DNA of 64,000 bases, from the NCBI RefSeq assembly GCF_006517275.1, contig NZ_CP041191.1:434001-498000 (forward strand), given 5' to 3'. Of this stretch, positions 40,047 to 50,707 are shown in pieces; position 1 is the stretch's first letter, and each line of letters opens with the position of its first letter. Source of the DNA: Labrenzia sp. PHM005 (GTDB lineage Bacteria > Pseudomonadota > Alphaproteobacteria > Rhizobiales > Stappiaceae). The notes below the pieces were generated by a model that was not told where the DNA came from, did no database searches, and saw nothing but the letters and a program-made list of their open reading frames with translations. The position numbers and the translations under genes are program-made.

Positions 40047-40078
40047 GGGGGCGTTCCAAGCGGACGCCCCCTTGCTTT
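40047..40078 (+). terminator. hairpin between dnaA and dnaN
   Basis: An eight-base stem (GGGGGCGT, nine-base loop, ACGCCCCC) is followed by TTGCTTTT. It lies 31 bases past dnaA and could end most dnaA transcripts, leaving dnaN with its own promoter in the remaining 108 bases. Confidence 0.65.
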
Positions 40079-40186
40079 TAGAGCCCGTTGAGGGCAGTGT
40101 CTTTCCCCCGCTCCCTTGCCGGAGCCTGAGAAAATCCTTGTTTGCCGGGTGTTCTATCCGGCGTTTCACGAGTACGGATGTAACGT

Positions 40187-41305
40187 ATGAAAGCGACCCT
40201 CGAGCGGACCGACCTCCTCAAGTCCTTGACCCATGTTCACCGGGTGGTCGAACGCCGGAATACAATTCCGATCCTCTCCAACGTGTTGCTGCGCGCTGAT
40301 GGCGGCGCCTTGAACCTGAAGGCAACCGATCTGGATCTAGAGATCGTTGAAACCGTTCCGGCCATGATCGAAATGCCGGGTGCCACCACCGTTCCAGCCC
40401 ACATGTTTTATGACATCGTGCGCAAACTGCCGGAAGGCTCACAGGTTGTTCTGGAAACCACCGGCGACGACACCACTTTGGAAATCCGTGCCGGGCGCTC
40501 AAAGTTCACGCTTCAGATGTTGCCGGAAACGGACTTTCCCGATCTGACAGCCGGTGAGTTCAGCCACGGCTTTACCTTGAGTGCTGCCGACATTCGCAAG
40601 CTGATCGATACGACCCAGTTTGCGATCTCGACCGAAGAAACCCGCTATTATCTGAATGGTATTTACCTGCACACGGTCGACGCGAGCAATGGTCAACAAT
40701 TCCGCGCAGTCGCTACAGACGGTCACCGGCTCGCCCAAGCCGAAGTTACCGCCCCATCCGGTTCATCCGGCATGCCGGGTATCATCGTGCCGCGTAAAAC
40801 GGTTGGCGAAATCCAGAAACTTCTGGAAGATCCGGAAGCCGATGTTCAAGTCGAGCTGTCTGATACCAAGATCCGTATTACCACCGACACCATTGTTCTG
40901 ACGTCCAAACTGATCGATGGAACGTTCCCGGACTATGGCCGGGTAATTCCGCAAGGCAACGACAAGGAAATGCGCGTTGACCGGGACGAGTTTAAAGAAG
41001 CCGTCGACCGCGTCTCAACGATCTCCTCTGAGCGCGGCCGTGCCGTCAAGATTTCGCTCGGCGATGGCCGTATGGTGCTGACCGTCAACAACCCGGATTC
41101 CGGCAGCGCGACAGAAGAGCTGGCGGTTGAATACGATTCTGACCCGCTCGAGATTGGCTTCAACTCCCGCTATCTGCTCGACATCGCCAACCAGCTCAGC
41201 AGCGACACCGCCCTGTTCCGGCTGGCCGATTCCGGCTCCCCAACCCTCATTCAGGACAACACGGTCGATGATTGCCTGTTCGTTCTGATGCCGATGCGGG
41301 TTTAA
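40187..41305 (+). CDS. dnaN: DNA polymerase III sliding clamp, beta subunit
   Basis: The beta clamp encircles DNA and tethers polymerase III. The 372-residue protein begins MKATLERTDLLKSLTHVHRVVERRNTIPILSN-like (positions 1-30) and ends VDDCLFVLMPMRV, the conserved C-terminus. Three repeats of the clamp fold fit the length. It is followed by recF after 31 bases. Confidence 0.97.
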   Translation: MKATLERTDLLKSLTHVHRVVERRNTIPILSNVLLRADGGALNLKATDLDLEIVETVPAMIEMPGATTVPAHMFYDIVRKLPEGSQVVLETTGDDTTLEIRAGRSKFTLQMLPETDFPDLTAGEFSHGFTLSAADIRKLIDTTQFAISTEETRYYLNGIYLHTVDASNGQQFRAVATDGHRLAQAEVTAPSGSSGMPGIIVPRKTVGEIQKLLEDPEADVQVELSDTKIRITTDTIVLTSKLIDGTFPDYGRVIPQGNDKEMRVDRDEFKEAVDRVSTISSERGRAVKISLGDGRMVLTVNNPDSGSATEELAVEYDSDPLEIGFNSRYLLDIANQLSSDTALFRLADSGSPTLIQDNTVDDCLFVLMPMRV

Positions 41306-41336
41306 GCTGCGGCGTTAACATCAACGGAAGCTGGGT

Positions 41337-42473
41337 ATGACTGAGTACCGGTCGGCACGCCTGACCCGCCTGACATTGACCGGCTTCCGCAACTATGCCG
41401 CCCTGTCGATCGATCTGTCGGCAAAGATGGTGGCCTTTGTCGGCGCGAATGGTGCCGGTAAAACAAATATTCTCGAAGCAATTTCGTTTTTGACCGCCGG
41501 CCGCGGATTGCGGCGGGCGGCCCTCGCCGACATTGCCCGTAAAGGCGGCAACGGCAGCTGGAGCGTTGCAGCCAAAATCCTACTCGACGGCATCGAAAGC
41601 AGCCTCGGCACCGGCGCCACCACGGGTGTGCCTGGCCGAAAAGTTCGGATCGACGGCGAGGATATGCGCTCATCCGAAAGTCTTTTGGATTACATGCGGG
41701 TTTTATGGCTGGTTCCAGCAATGGACGGCCTGTTCACCGGTCCGGGTTCTGACCGCCGCCGATTTCTTGACCGCCTGACACTGGCTATCGACCCAGCGCA
41801 CGGACGGCGGGTCAGTGATTTTGAAAGCGCCTTGCGCCAGCGAAACAAGCTGCTGGATCAAGGTGCCTCGGACGCTTATTTGAGTGCACTGGAATTGCAA
41901 GTCGCAAGTTTGGGGACGGCCGTTTCCCTCGCGCGCCAGGAAACCGTTGGCTTGTTGCGGCAAATGATTTCTGACCAGCCGTTGGAAGGCTCAACTTTTC
42001 CACAAGCCAGCCTCTCGCTTGAAGGTGCTTTTGAAGCGGAAATGCTCGAAATGAGCGCGTCTGATCAAGAGGACCACTACTGCCGGCTTTTGGAGCAGGG
42101 CCGGCCTCGCGACAGGGCCGCTGGACGAACCCTCTCTGGCCCGCATTTGAGCGACCTGAAAGTCCGCCACGCCGCCAAGGACATGCCCGCCTCACAATCT
42201 TCCACCGGAGAACAAAAGGCACTTCTGATCGGCCTTGTTTTGGCGCATGCCGAACTCACAGCAAAGGTCTCTGGATTGACCCCGGTGCTGTTGCTCGACG
42301 AGGTCGCAGCACATCTCGATCCGGCCCGGCGCGCGGCCCTTTTTGCAAAGCTAGAGTCGCTTGGAGGCCAGGTCTTTATGACCGGGACAGACAGAGCTTT
42401 ATTCGATGCACTTCCCGCTCAGTCTGAGGTCTTTGAAGTTGGCAATGACAAGGCGCACCTGAGCGGCGTGTGA
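41337..42473 (+). CDS. recF: DNA replication and repair protein RecF
   Basis: RecF helps load RecA at gaps. The 378-residue SMC-like ATPase shows LTLTGFRNYAALSIDL, Walker A VGANGAGKTNILEAI near residue 40, the ABC signature region SSTGEQKALLIGLVLAHA near 288, and Walker B VLLLDEVAAHLD near 318. It follows dnaN by 31 bases and precedes gyrB by 144 bases, the typical dnaN-recF-gyrB arrangement. Confidence 0.95.
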   Translation: MTEYRSARLTRLTLTGFRNYAALSIDLSAKMVAFVGANGAGKTNILEAISFLTAGRGLRRAALADIARKGGNGSWSVAAKILLDGIESSLGTGATTGVPGRKVRIDGEDMRSSESLLDYMRVLWLVPAMDGLFTGPGSDRRRFLDRLTLAIDPAHGRRVSDFESALRQRNKLLDQGASDAYLSALELQVASLGTAVSLARQETVGLLRQMISDQPLEGSTFPQASLSLEGAFEAEMLEMSASDQEDHYCRLLEQGRPRDRAAGRTLSGPHLSDLKVRHAAKDMPASQSSTGEQKALLIGLVLAHAELTAKVSGLTPVLLLDEVAAHLDPARRAALFAKLESLGGQVFMTGTDRALFDALPAQSEVFEVGNDKAHLSGV

Positions 42474-42608
42474 CAGCCCCATAAATCCGCCTGAATCATA
42501 TGGTTTTCCACTATATTCCCACTGTGGAACTGCTTGCAGCCCGTGGGTGGTTTGAACGCCCGTTGGAACACCGTATAACGTGGGCGAGAAACAAAAACCG
42601 ATTGGTGA

Positions 42609-45071
<2,463 letters not shown>

Positions 45072-45092
45072 TCAGCTCCACCGTGCACAAAG

Positions 45093-45120
45093 AAAAAGCG
45101 GCCTCATGGCCGCTTTTTTT
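45093..45120. terminator. bidirectional terminator between gyrB and the GGDEF-EAL gene
   Basis: The stem AAAAAGCGGCC, loop TCAT, GGCCGCTTTTT is followed by T on the plus strand and preceded by A on the other side, so it can end both the gyrB transcript and the convergent GGDEF-EAL transcript. Confidence 0.9.
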
Positions 45121-45143
45121 CGTTGAAGTTGATTGGCTTCCAG

Positions 45144-47237
45144 TTAGCTGGCTTCCGGCCAAGGTTCTGGGCGGCCGAAATAAAACCCTTGCGCGGCTTC
45201 GATATCGAGAGAACTTAGGAATTCAGCCTCGTCTCTGGCCTCGACATGTTTGGCGATGGTTTTCAGGCCAAGCTCCCGCGCTGCCGAAACGAGCGCCTTG
45301 AGCAGGCTGGCCTTGGCCGGATCGTTCATGGCCTCTTGCGGGACACCGGCAGCCAACTTCAGCCAATCAACCCGCAGACCGGTTAGCCGGGACAGAACCG
45401 GCCAGTGTCCGGCAAAATCATCGATCGCAGTTTGACACCCCAAGTCCGATACAAACTTGATGAAATAACTGATGTCGGCCGGCTCCCGCAGAAAATCCTT
45501 TTCCGAAATCTCCAGACACAGACGTGACGCCAGCAGGGGATTGATCGACAAGCGCTGATAGAGACTATCCCGGAAGTTCGAATCTCTGGCCGATTCCGCA
45601 GACACATTCATCGTCAGTATGGTGCGTGTTGGAGACCGCTCGGCGGCGTCCAACACCTTGTCGAGGGTCCAGGAGTCGACTTGCGCGATAAATCCAGACC
45701 GTTCTGCCGCAGAAATCCACGCCTTCGACGAGAGCCCCTGTGACAAGTCGCCTTGAAGGCGCAATAGAATTTCTGCGCCGCAGTTTTTTTGTTTCTTCAA
45801 GCAAACAATCGGCATGGAATAGAGCGTCAATTCATTCGCTTGAAAGTTTCCGAACTCCGGCAAGGTCTCGACACAGCCGCCAACAGATGGGCAATCCCGC
45901 GCCTGCACCGAATGAACCTGAACGGATTGCCCGCCGAACCGTTTTCCGCGCAGACAGGCTCTGTCTGCCAAAGCCAACAACCCTGCCCCGTCGCAGTTTT
46001 CAGCCGAGGCCCAGTCGGCTGCATAGGCAACGCCGATGGATCCGCCAATGGTGAACACCCTATCAGCCACTTCCAGCCGGATTCGCGCAAAGGCTTCAAG
46101 AATGTTCTCAGCCACCGCCATTGCAGCTTCTTGATTAACCGCCGGAAGCATACCGGCAAATTCATCACCACCGATCCGGGCAGCAGTGCCAAATTCGCCT
46201 AGCGTCAAGGCTAAGCTGGACGCCACCCGCTGAAGCATGCTGTCCCCAGCATCATGCCCGCCCAGATCATTGACCTTCTTGAATTCATCCAGATCGATGT
46301 AAAATACCGCCAGCCCGCTGGTCTCGTCTTTGGCAAGACGCAGCAATTCCGTATCCAACGATTTGGTAAAGGCGCGGCGGTTGGCAAGGCTCGTCAAGGG
46401 ATCCTGATAAGCAAGGCGCCGGTTTTCGGCAACCTCATGCGGACAATCGACATTCCTGCGGATAATCGCCATCGTGCCGGATTCGATTTCCTCCCCGGTG
46501 CCCGGAAGAGGTACAAGACGGATCTCGCACATCCGCCGGTCGGTTTCGGTCCCTTGCAGCAAGCCTGTTTCGGGAATGTAGAGCGTCTGCGTCACCCCGA
46601 CTGGATGCTCACCCAATTGCGTTGCCAAATCGGCAGCATCATAGGCGCTGTCGATGGCCTGAAGGATCCGACCAGCCTTTTCCTTTGAAGAAGCTGCTGG
46701 ATCAAAGACCAGAACGTCATCTGGAAAATGTTTCAACAAAGCGCCTTCGTCATCCGGGCGGTTGCTACCCATCCCCGACAAAAGCGAACCTGAACGCCGC
46801 CCGGCTGCACCGGTGTTGGTCTGTCCAATTGTTCTTTGTTCGAATTGAACCAGCACCGCAGGCTGGTCCTTCGCCAAGGATACAAAGGATGTGCAGACCA
46901 AATGATTGCAGAGCACAGCACCACAGTTGAATTCAATTGTACCGCTCGACAAAGCCGGAAGACCATTCAACGACATGGACAGGGCGGCCTGGCAATGGCC
47001 CCAGCCAGCCTCCGACAGCATGTCTCTTAAGTTTTGCGCCGCTGCTTCATAACCGGATGCCTTGCAGATTTCCGCAAATTTGGTGTTGCTCAACAGTATC
47101 CGGCCGTCCAGACGAATGTAGGCAGCCGGCGCCGGCAGAGCTTCCAGAAGGTCCGCGTAAAATTTCGCTCCTTCAAAATCATCTGGGGAATTGGACCGCG
47201 ATTGCGGGACCCGCACCAATCCATGTCTGATCTGCAC
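45144..47237 (-). CDS. PAS-GGDEF-EAL domain protein with a degenerate EAL
   Basis: The 697-residue cytosolic protein has a PAS-like sensor region (about residues 25-130), a second poorly conserved region to about 270, a GGDEF domain with intact RIGGDEFAGM near 370, and a C-terminal EAL-like domain (about 465-690). In the latter, EAL reads EILLRL, the DDFGTGYSS loop reads DDFAGHWPV, and the Glu of AEGVE is Lys (IAKHVEA). So diguanylate cyclase activity is plausible and phosphodiesterase activity is doubtful. A GTG at 47237 has AGAGG nine bases upstream and is preferred to the TTG at 47255. Confidence 0.88.
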   Translation of the reverse strand: MQIRHGLVRVPQSRSNSPDDFEGAKFYADLLEALPAPAAYIRLDGRILLSNTKFAEICKASGYEAAAQNLRDMLSEAGWGHCQAALSMSLNGLPALSSGTIEFNCGAVLCNHLVCTSFVSLAKDQPAVLVQFEQRTIGQTNTGAAGRRSGSLLSGMGSNRPDDEGALLKHFPDDVLVFDPAASSKEKAGRILQAIDSAYDAADLATQLGEHPVGVTQTLYIPETGLLQGTETDRRMCEIRLVPLPGTGEEIESGTMAIIRRNVDCPHEVAENRRLAYQDPLTSLANRRAFTKSLDTELLRLAKDETSGLAVFYIDLDEFKKVNDLGGHDAGDSMLQRVASSLALTLGEFGTAARIGGDEFAGMLPAVNQEAAMAVAENILEAFARIRLEVADRVFTIGGSIGVAYAADWASAENCDGAGLLALADRACLRGKRFGGQSVQVHSVQARDCPSVGGCVETLPEFGNFQANELTLYSMPIVCLKKQKNCGAEILLRLQGDLSQGLSSKAWISAAERSGFIAQVDSWTLDKVLDAAERSPTRTILTMNVSAESARDSNFRDSLYQRLSINPLLASRLCLEISEKDFLREPADISYFIKFVSDLGCQTAIDDFAGHWPVLSRLTGLRVDWLKLAAGVPQEAMNDPAKASLLKALVSAARELGLKTIAKHVEARDEAEFLSSLDIEAAQGFYFGRPEPWPEAS

Positions 47238-47542
47238 CAGAACATTCCTCTTCAAAAGGCTGCTTTAAAAGACGCTGAAACTAAAACACCTACGCGTCAT
47301 CTTTGTTGCAGCATCTCTAACATAATATGATGCAGATTTTTGCGTTCGAATAACTACCCACAGATGTTCGCATTAATATAGTTAATCTATTTTTACTTTA
47401 TTACTCGAATATTTTACTAAAATTTTATTCAAATAGACGTCGATCCATAATTTGCCACAGTTTTATCACGGCCAACGATTAAGACTGACATCAAACAGTG
47501 GTGCTTGTACCGACAATTCACCAGCTTCTGGAGACTACCGCC
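47238..47542. other. AT-rich divergent promoter region
   Basis: About 305 bases between the GGDEF-EAL gene and the RlpA-like gene, strongly AT-rich from 47330 to 47440. I see no gene. It should hold both divergent promoters; no confident -35/-10 pair was assigned. Confidence 0.4.
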
Positions 47543-47959
47543 GTGAACCAAATATCCATGACTTTGCTCCAAAGATGGGCCCTTGGCGCAGCCGTGGTTT
47601 GCGCAGTCTTGTTATCCCCCCAGGAACCATCCGCCAGTGAATTTGTCCAATGCGGCAAAGCCTCCTGGTATAAATTGCGTGGCAAAACGGCCAGCGGTGA
47701 GCCCGCTGATCCCCAGGGATTAACCGCTGCCCACCGAAAACTGCCTTTCGGCACCTTGGCAACAGTGACAAATTTGGCGAATGGCCGGTCGGTCACGGTC
47801 CGTATTAATGACAGAGGCCCCTTTGCAAAGGGCAGGGTAATTGATGTAACTCAGGCTGCTGCTGTGAAACTCGGGTTTGTGCAGCAAGGAATTACCCGCG
47901 TGAAAGTTGTCGCAGACACGCCTAAAAGTAGCGAAACATCTCGGCAAAATTGCCAATAA
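47543..47959 (+). CDS. RlpA-like septal/periplasmic lipoprotein-type protein
   Basis: A 138-residue exported protein: signal peptide (RWALGAAVVCAVLLSPQEPSAS) and then an RlpA double-psi beta-barrel, ASWYKLRGKTASGEPADP through RINDRGPFAKGRVIDVT. RlpA proteins bind or cleave denuded glycan strands in peptidoglycan. The Asp and His of the active site are present in GEPADPQGLTAAHRKLPFG. There is no SPOR domain and no clear lipobox Cys. The start is GTG at 47543 with GGAG nine bases upstream. Confidence 0.85.
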   Translation: MNQISMTLLQRWALGAAVVCAVLLSPQEPSASEFVQCGKASWYKLRGKTASGEPADPQGLTAAHRKLPFGTLATVTNLANGRSVTVRINDRGPFAKGRVIDVTQAAAVKLGFVQQGITRVKVVADTPKSSETSRQNCQ

Positions 47960-48139
47960 TTCGCCGTTTTTTGGTGGAAGACATTAAACTAGTGACATTT
48001 GGTTCACATTTTTCAATCACTTTAAGCATCTGAAATATATAGTACATTTTCGTTATTTTTTTTCACCCATCACGATCAAGAATGAATAACGATCAGTCGC
48101 ATCGCAGTAAATCAAAAAATAAAATATTTTACGGTAATG

Positions 48140-48240
48140 ACATTCTCATTATATGCAGCTAGAGTTGCGGCCGTGGTCGATGGGGCCACGTGCACAGTAA
48201 CTTGTTTCGCGCAGTCTTTAATGGCTGCGCGTTTTTTTTA
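48140..48240 (+). ncRNA. candidate small RNA ending in a rho-independent terminator
   Basis: About 100 bases after an AT-rich tract. Near 48168-48190 a stem CGTGGTC / GGCCACG (one wobble) forms, followed by about 20 single-stranded bases, then the terminator stem CGCGCAG / CTGCGCG and eight T (48208-48239). No open frame of interest overlaps it and no gene ends just before it (RlpA ends at 47959). The 5' end is a guess. Confidence 0.4.
48208..48239 (+). terminator. rho-independent terminator in the intergenic region
   Basis: A seven-base stem CGCGCAG, ten-base loop, CTGCGCG, followed by TTTTTTTT. It lies 250 bases past the RlpA-like gene, so it more likely ends a separate small transcript than RlpA. 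Confidence 0.8.
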
Positions 48241-48747
48241 TACCGATCACCGCAACGCACAGATACCGTTGCGTCAACGGTTGCGTTTACAGTGTTTTAA
48301 CCTTGTAATTTCTACCAATTCGCGATCTGCTTGCTCGCAAGATCCCGGGATATAAGGCCCACTATTTGGCCGCTATTTCCGGCGCAATTTCAAAGTGGAA
48401 GAGAGCAAACAGGATTGCCTAAGCGTTATATTCAACGCGGAGGTTTTGCGGACACTGCTCAAATGAAACTTGTGCCCAGATACAAATGAAGATCTCTAAC
48501 TAAGAAGCGCGGGCTGTTCGTCAGAGATTGCCCTGTTGGGCCGATGGTAGATGGGGAAAGCGGCCCACCTTTGTCAAAGGGTGGACGATCATTGGAAAAT
48601 CAGCATCTACGCGCCTCGCTTTTTGACGCCGGCGGTAATGAGGCATTGCGGGAAGCTGTTGCTTTTTTGAAAAAGCCGTTGCCTCACGCCGCAGTCTCTT
48701 GTATCAGAGCCCTCTATTCGCCGCGCTGATCATAGTGCGTTGCGCTA
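48241..48747. other. intergenic region before tRNA-Arg
   Basis: About 500 bases without a convincing gene. A 61-codon frame at 48544-48729 has no recognisable domain and no good ribosome-binding site, so I leave it out. An imperfect palindrome CCACCTTTG-T-CAAAGGGTGG lies at about 48566-48586. Confidence 0.4.
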
Positions 48748-48824
<77 letters not shown>

Positions 48825-48986
48825 TATTTTTCAATGACTTAGCGGCAAATATCAAGCAAGCCAAATTATGCTAGCAATCACATAGCAATCACCAAAAAAG
48901 TGTTCTGATTGCCAAATGTGATCTTGACGGAAGTTCAATGAATTTAGATATAGATCACTGAGGTTCGCATCTTGCGATACTCTTTT

Positions 48987-49196
48987 GACGGTTGACCTGT
49001 CGGTAAACTGTCAACGTCGAACATTCGACTCACCACTTGTGGTGAACAGAGGGTTTTAAACCCCTCCTAGACGTGGTTTCTATCCGTCCTGGGCCCGTTC
49101 GACCTACGCTCAACTTTCCGAAGTTGAGCACCCTTGTAACCCAAGGGAGGTCGCGAAGCCAATCGGACAGCGATCTCCCCAAATGAACGGAGATCG
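48987..49196 (+). other. structured leader with five hairpins upstream of the excisionase-like gene
   Basis: In 210 bases there are five inverted repeats: 48987-49018 (GACGGTTGAC / GTCAACGTC, one bulge), 49031-49044 (CACCACTTGTGGTG), 49051-49063 (GGGTTTTAAACCC), 49108-49129 (GCTCAACTT, TCCG loop, AAGTTGAGC) and 49171-49196 (CGATCTCC / GGAGATCG). The right arm of the last one contains GGAG, the ribosome-binding site of the gene starting at 49199. In DNA the same array could be an origin or recombination site. Confidence 0.6.
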
Positions 49197-49198
49197 GA

Positions 49199-49633
49199 AT
49201 GGAAGAAACAAACCTTTCTCAATTTGATACCCAGCATCCAGCTAGTGTTGAACAGGCTATTTTGGTTCTGTTGCAACACCTTTCAGGGGTCAAAACGCAA
49301 CCTCGCAATACCTCGAGATCGAAAACGGGCAGCTCTCAAGCACGCCAGTCTAGAGCAACCCGCAGCCGTAAGAAGCGCCTAGCATCCTCTGCAAGCAGCA
49401 CACTGCTAACTCCAGCGCAGGCGGCGAAGCGGCTTAATCTCTCTCCCAAAACGCTCGCAAACTATCGCTCCCTAGGAATTGGCCCGAAGTTCGTCCGTCT
49501 TTCCGGCCGGGCGATTCGATACTGCCCTCGCGACCTACACGACTACGTGAAATGTAGACGCTTCGACAACACAAGCGCCGCGGACAGTCTAATTCGGAGC
49601 CAAGGTGAAAACGCCCGTAGGACTGGCCAATGA
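49199..49633 (+). CDS. excisionase/AlpA-like helix-turn-helix protein
   Basis: A 144-residue protein with a basic, Ser/Arg-rich, probably disordered N-terminal half and an HTH_17 (MerR-like) domain at about residues 70-120: LLTPAQAAKRLNLSPKTLANY, then RYCPRDLHDYV. Such proteins act as excisionases or as activators of integrated-element genes. It overlaps the next gene by four bases (ATGA). Its ribosome-binding site is in a hairpin. It is the first gene past tRNA-Arg. Confidence 0.7.
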   Translation: MEETNLSQFDTQHPASVEQAILVLLQHLSGVKTQPRNTSRSKTGSSQARQSRATRSRKKRLASSASSTLLTPAQAAKRLNLSPKTLANYRSLGIGPKFVRLSGRAIRYCPRDLHDYVKCRRFDNTSAADSLIRSQGENARRTGQ

Positions 49634-50496
49634 CTGATCAGCTCTCACCACAAAAATCCAAATTCGAAACCTACCAGACAGCCAAGACACGCTTGAAGAA
49701 GATCCAAAGCAGGCTGACCAAGCTTGACGATCTATCTCCTGACCTGAAAAAGCTGCTCAGCTGCAAACCTGGTGACCGATGCAATACCGAGGCATGTCCG
49801 GTGTGCCTCAGACAGTTCCGCAAGCAACTGCCATTGGAAGCAGTCCGACTGGGAATATCTGACGGTGATTGGACTGCGGCCTCCATTATCCCGGCGGACA
49901 TGGTCTATCCGAAGGGAAAGCTTCGCGATGCAGACCTAAAGGCGATCCGCAAACGTGTGTCCAAGTGGATGGACAGGTCTAAGCTATCGGACAAAGTTGT
50001 GATCGGAGGTATCGATATTTCCTTCAACACGAGGAGCAATGTGCCTATAGGCTGGCAGCTCCACCTCTACCTTCTGATCAAGGCGCCGTGCACAGAGGAA
50101 TTGAAGCAACAGATCCGGAAAGCCTTTCCTGCCTCTATTGAGGCACCTCGGCCATATCGGATCAAAGCGGTCGCCTCCGGCTCCTTCAAACGAGTTTTGA
50201 CCTATTCCTATAAGTCCGGATTCTATTGCCGGTCTCAGTTTGAGAAATCTGACTGGCTGAAACGGGATGGCACTCCAAGGGTGAAGACCAGGTCTTTGTC
50301 TCTGAAGTCGGAACAGGAATTGGAGCTTCTGGGCTGGCTCGCAGAACATGCCATCGGATCGAGGTTGATATTGCGCAATCTGCGCAGAGCCACTCCACCT
50401 GGGTGCAAAAATCTGCGTTTTAGCCCAACCGCTCCACTTGGAAAACTCGATGACGGTTTGTCGCCGAGGTCGAAGGGAAGAAAGCGACGAAGATAG
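49630..50496 (+). CDS. unknown protein with a Cys cluster, possibly a replication-initiator relative
   Basis: I do not recognise this 288-residue protein with certainty. It has a zinc-knuckle-like Cys cluster, CKPGDRCNTEACPVC near residue 45. A segment GWQLHLYLLIKAP near 140 resembles the second motif of HUH rolling-circle Rep proteins with one His, and RVLTYSYKSGFY near 193 resembles their Tyr motif. The C-terminus is basic. It is translated with the excisionase-like gene and precedes a DUF927 ATPase, an element-like context. The Rep call is inference. Confidence 0.4.
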   Translation: MTDQLSPQKSKFETYQTAKTRLKKIQSRLTKLDDLSPDLKKLLSCKPGDRCNTEACPVCLRQFRKQLPLEAVRLGISDGDWTAASIIPADMVYPKGKLRDADLKAIRKRVSKWMDRSKLSDKVVIGGIDISFNTRSNVPIGWQLHLYLLIKAPCTEELKQQIRKAFPASIEAPRPYRIKAVASGSFKRVLTYSYKSGFYCRSQFEKSDWLKRDGTPRVKTRSLSLKSEQELELLGWLAEHAIGSRLILRNLRRATPPGCKNLRFSPTAPLGKLDDGLSPRSKGRKRRR

Positions 50497-50707
50497 CTCA
50501 ACGCTATGCGTAGATGCATCTAACTCGCTTATCGTTGAGGTTTAGGACTGTGGTGTTTGGTAACACTACATCTTAGCCCCATCAGCGAACTCTTCCTTCA
50601 AATCAGCAACCAATCACCCCCTTTGAAAGTGCCGCGGCAGCTGCGGCGCTGCGGCAGAGCTTTGCCGCAAGCTTGCGAAAAAGGGACGCTCAAAAAGGCA
50701 AACTCAA
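50497..50707. other. intergenic region with inverted repeats upstream of the DUF927 gene
   Basis: A pair CTCAACG (50497-50503) / CGTTGAG (50533-50539) and a GC-rich cluster at 50631-50670 with four GCGGC/GCCGC words ending in a perfect hairpin TGCGGCA-GAGCTT-TGCCGCA (50651-50670). No T run follows, so this is not an ordinary terminator. It may be an operator or origin-like site. Confidence 0.5.

Noticed and set aside
48544..48729. 61-codon frame upstream of tRNA-Arg
   Set aside because: No domain, no ribosome-binding site, and composition like intergenic DNA.
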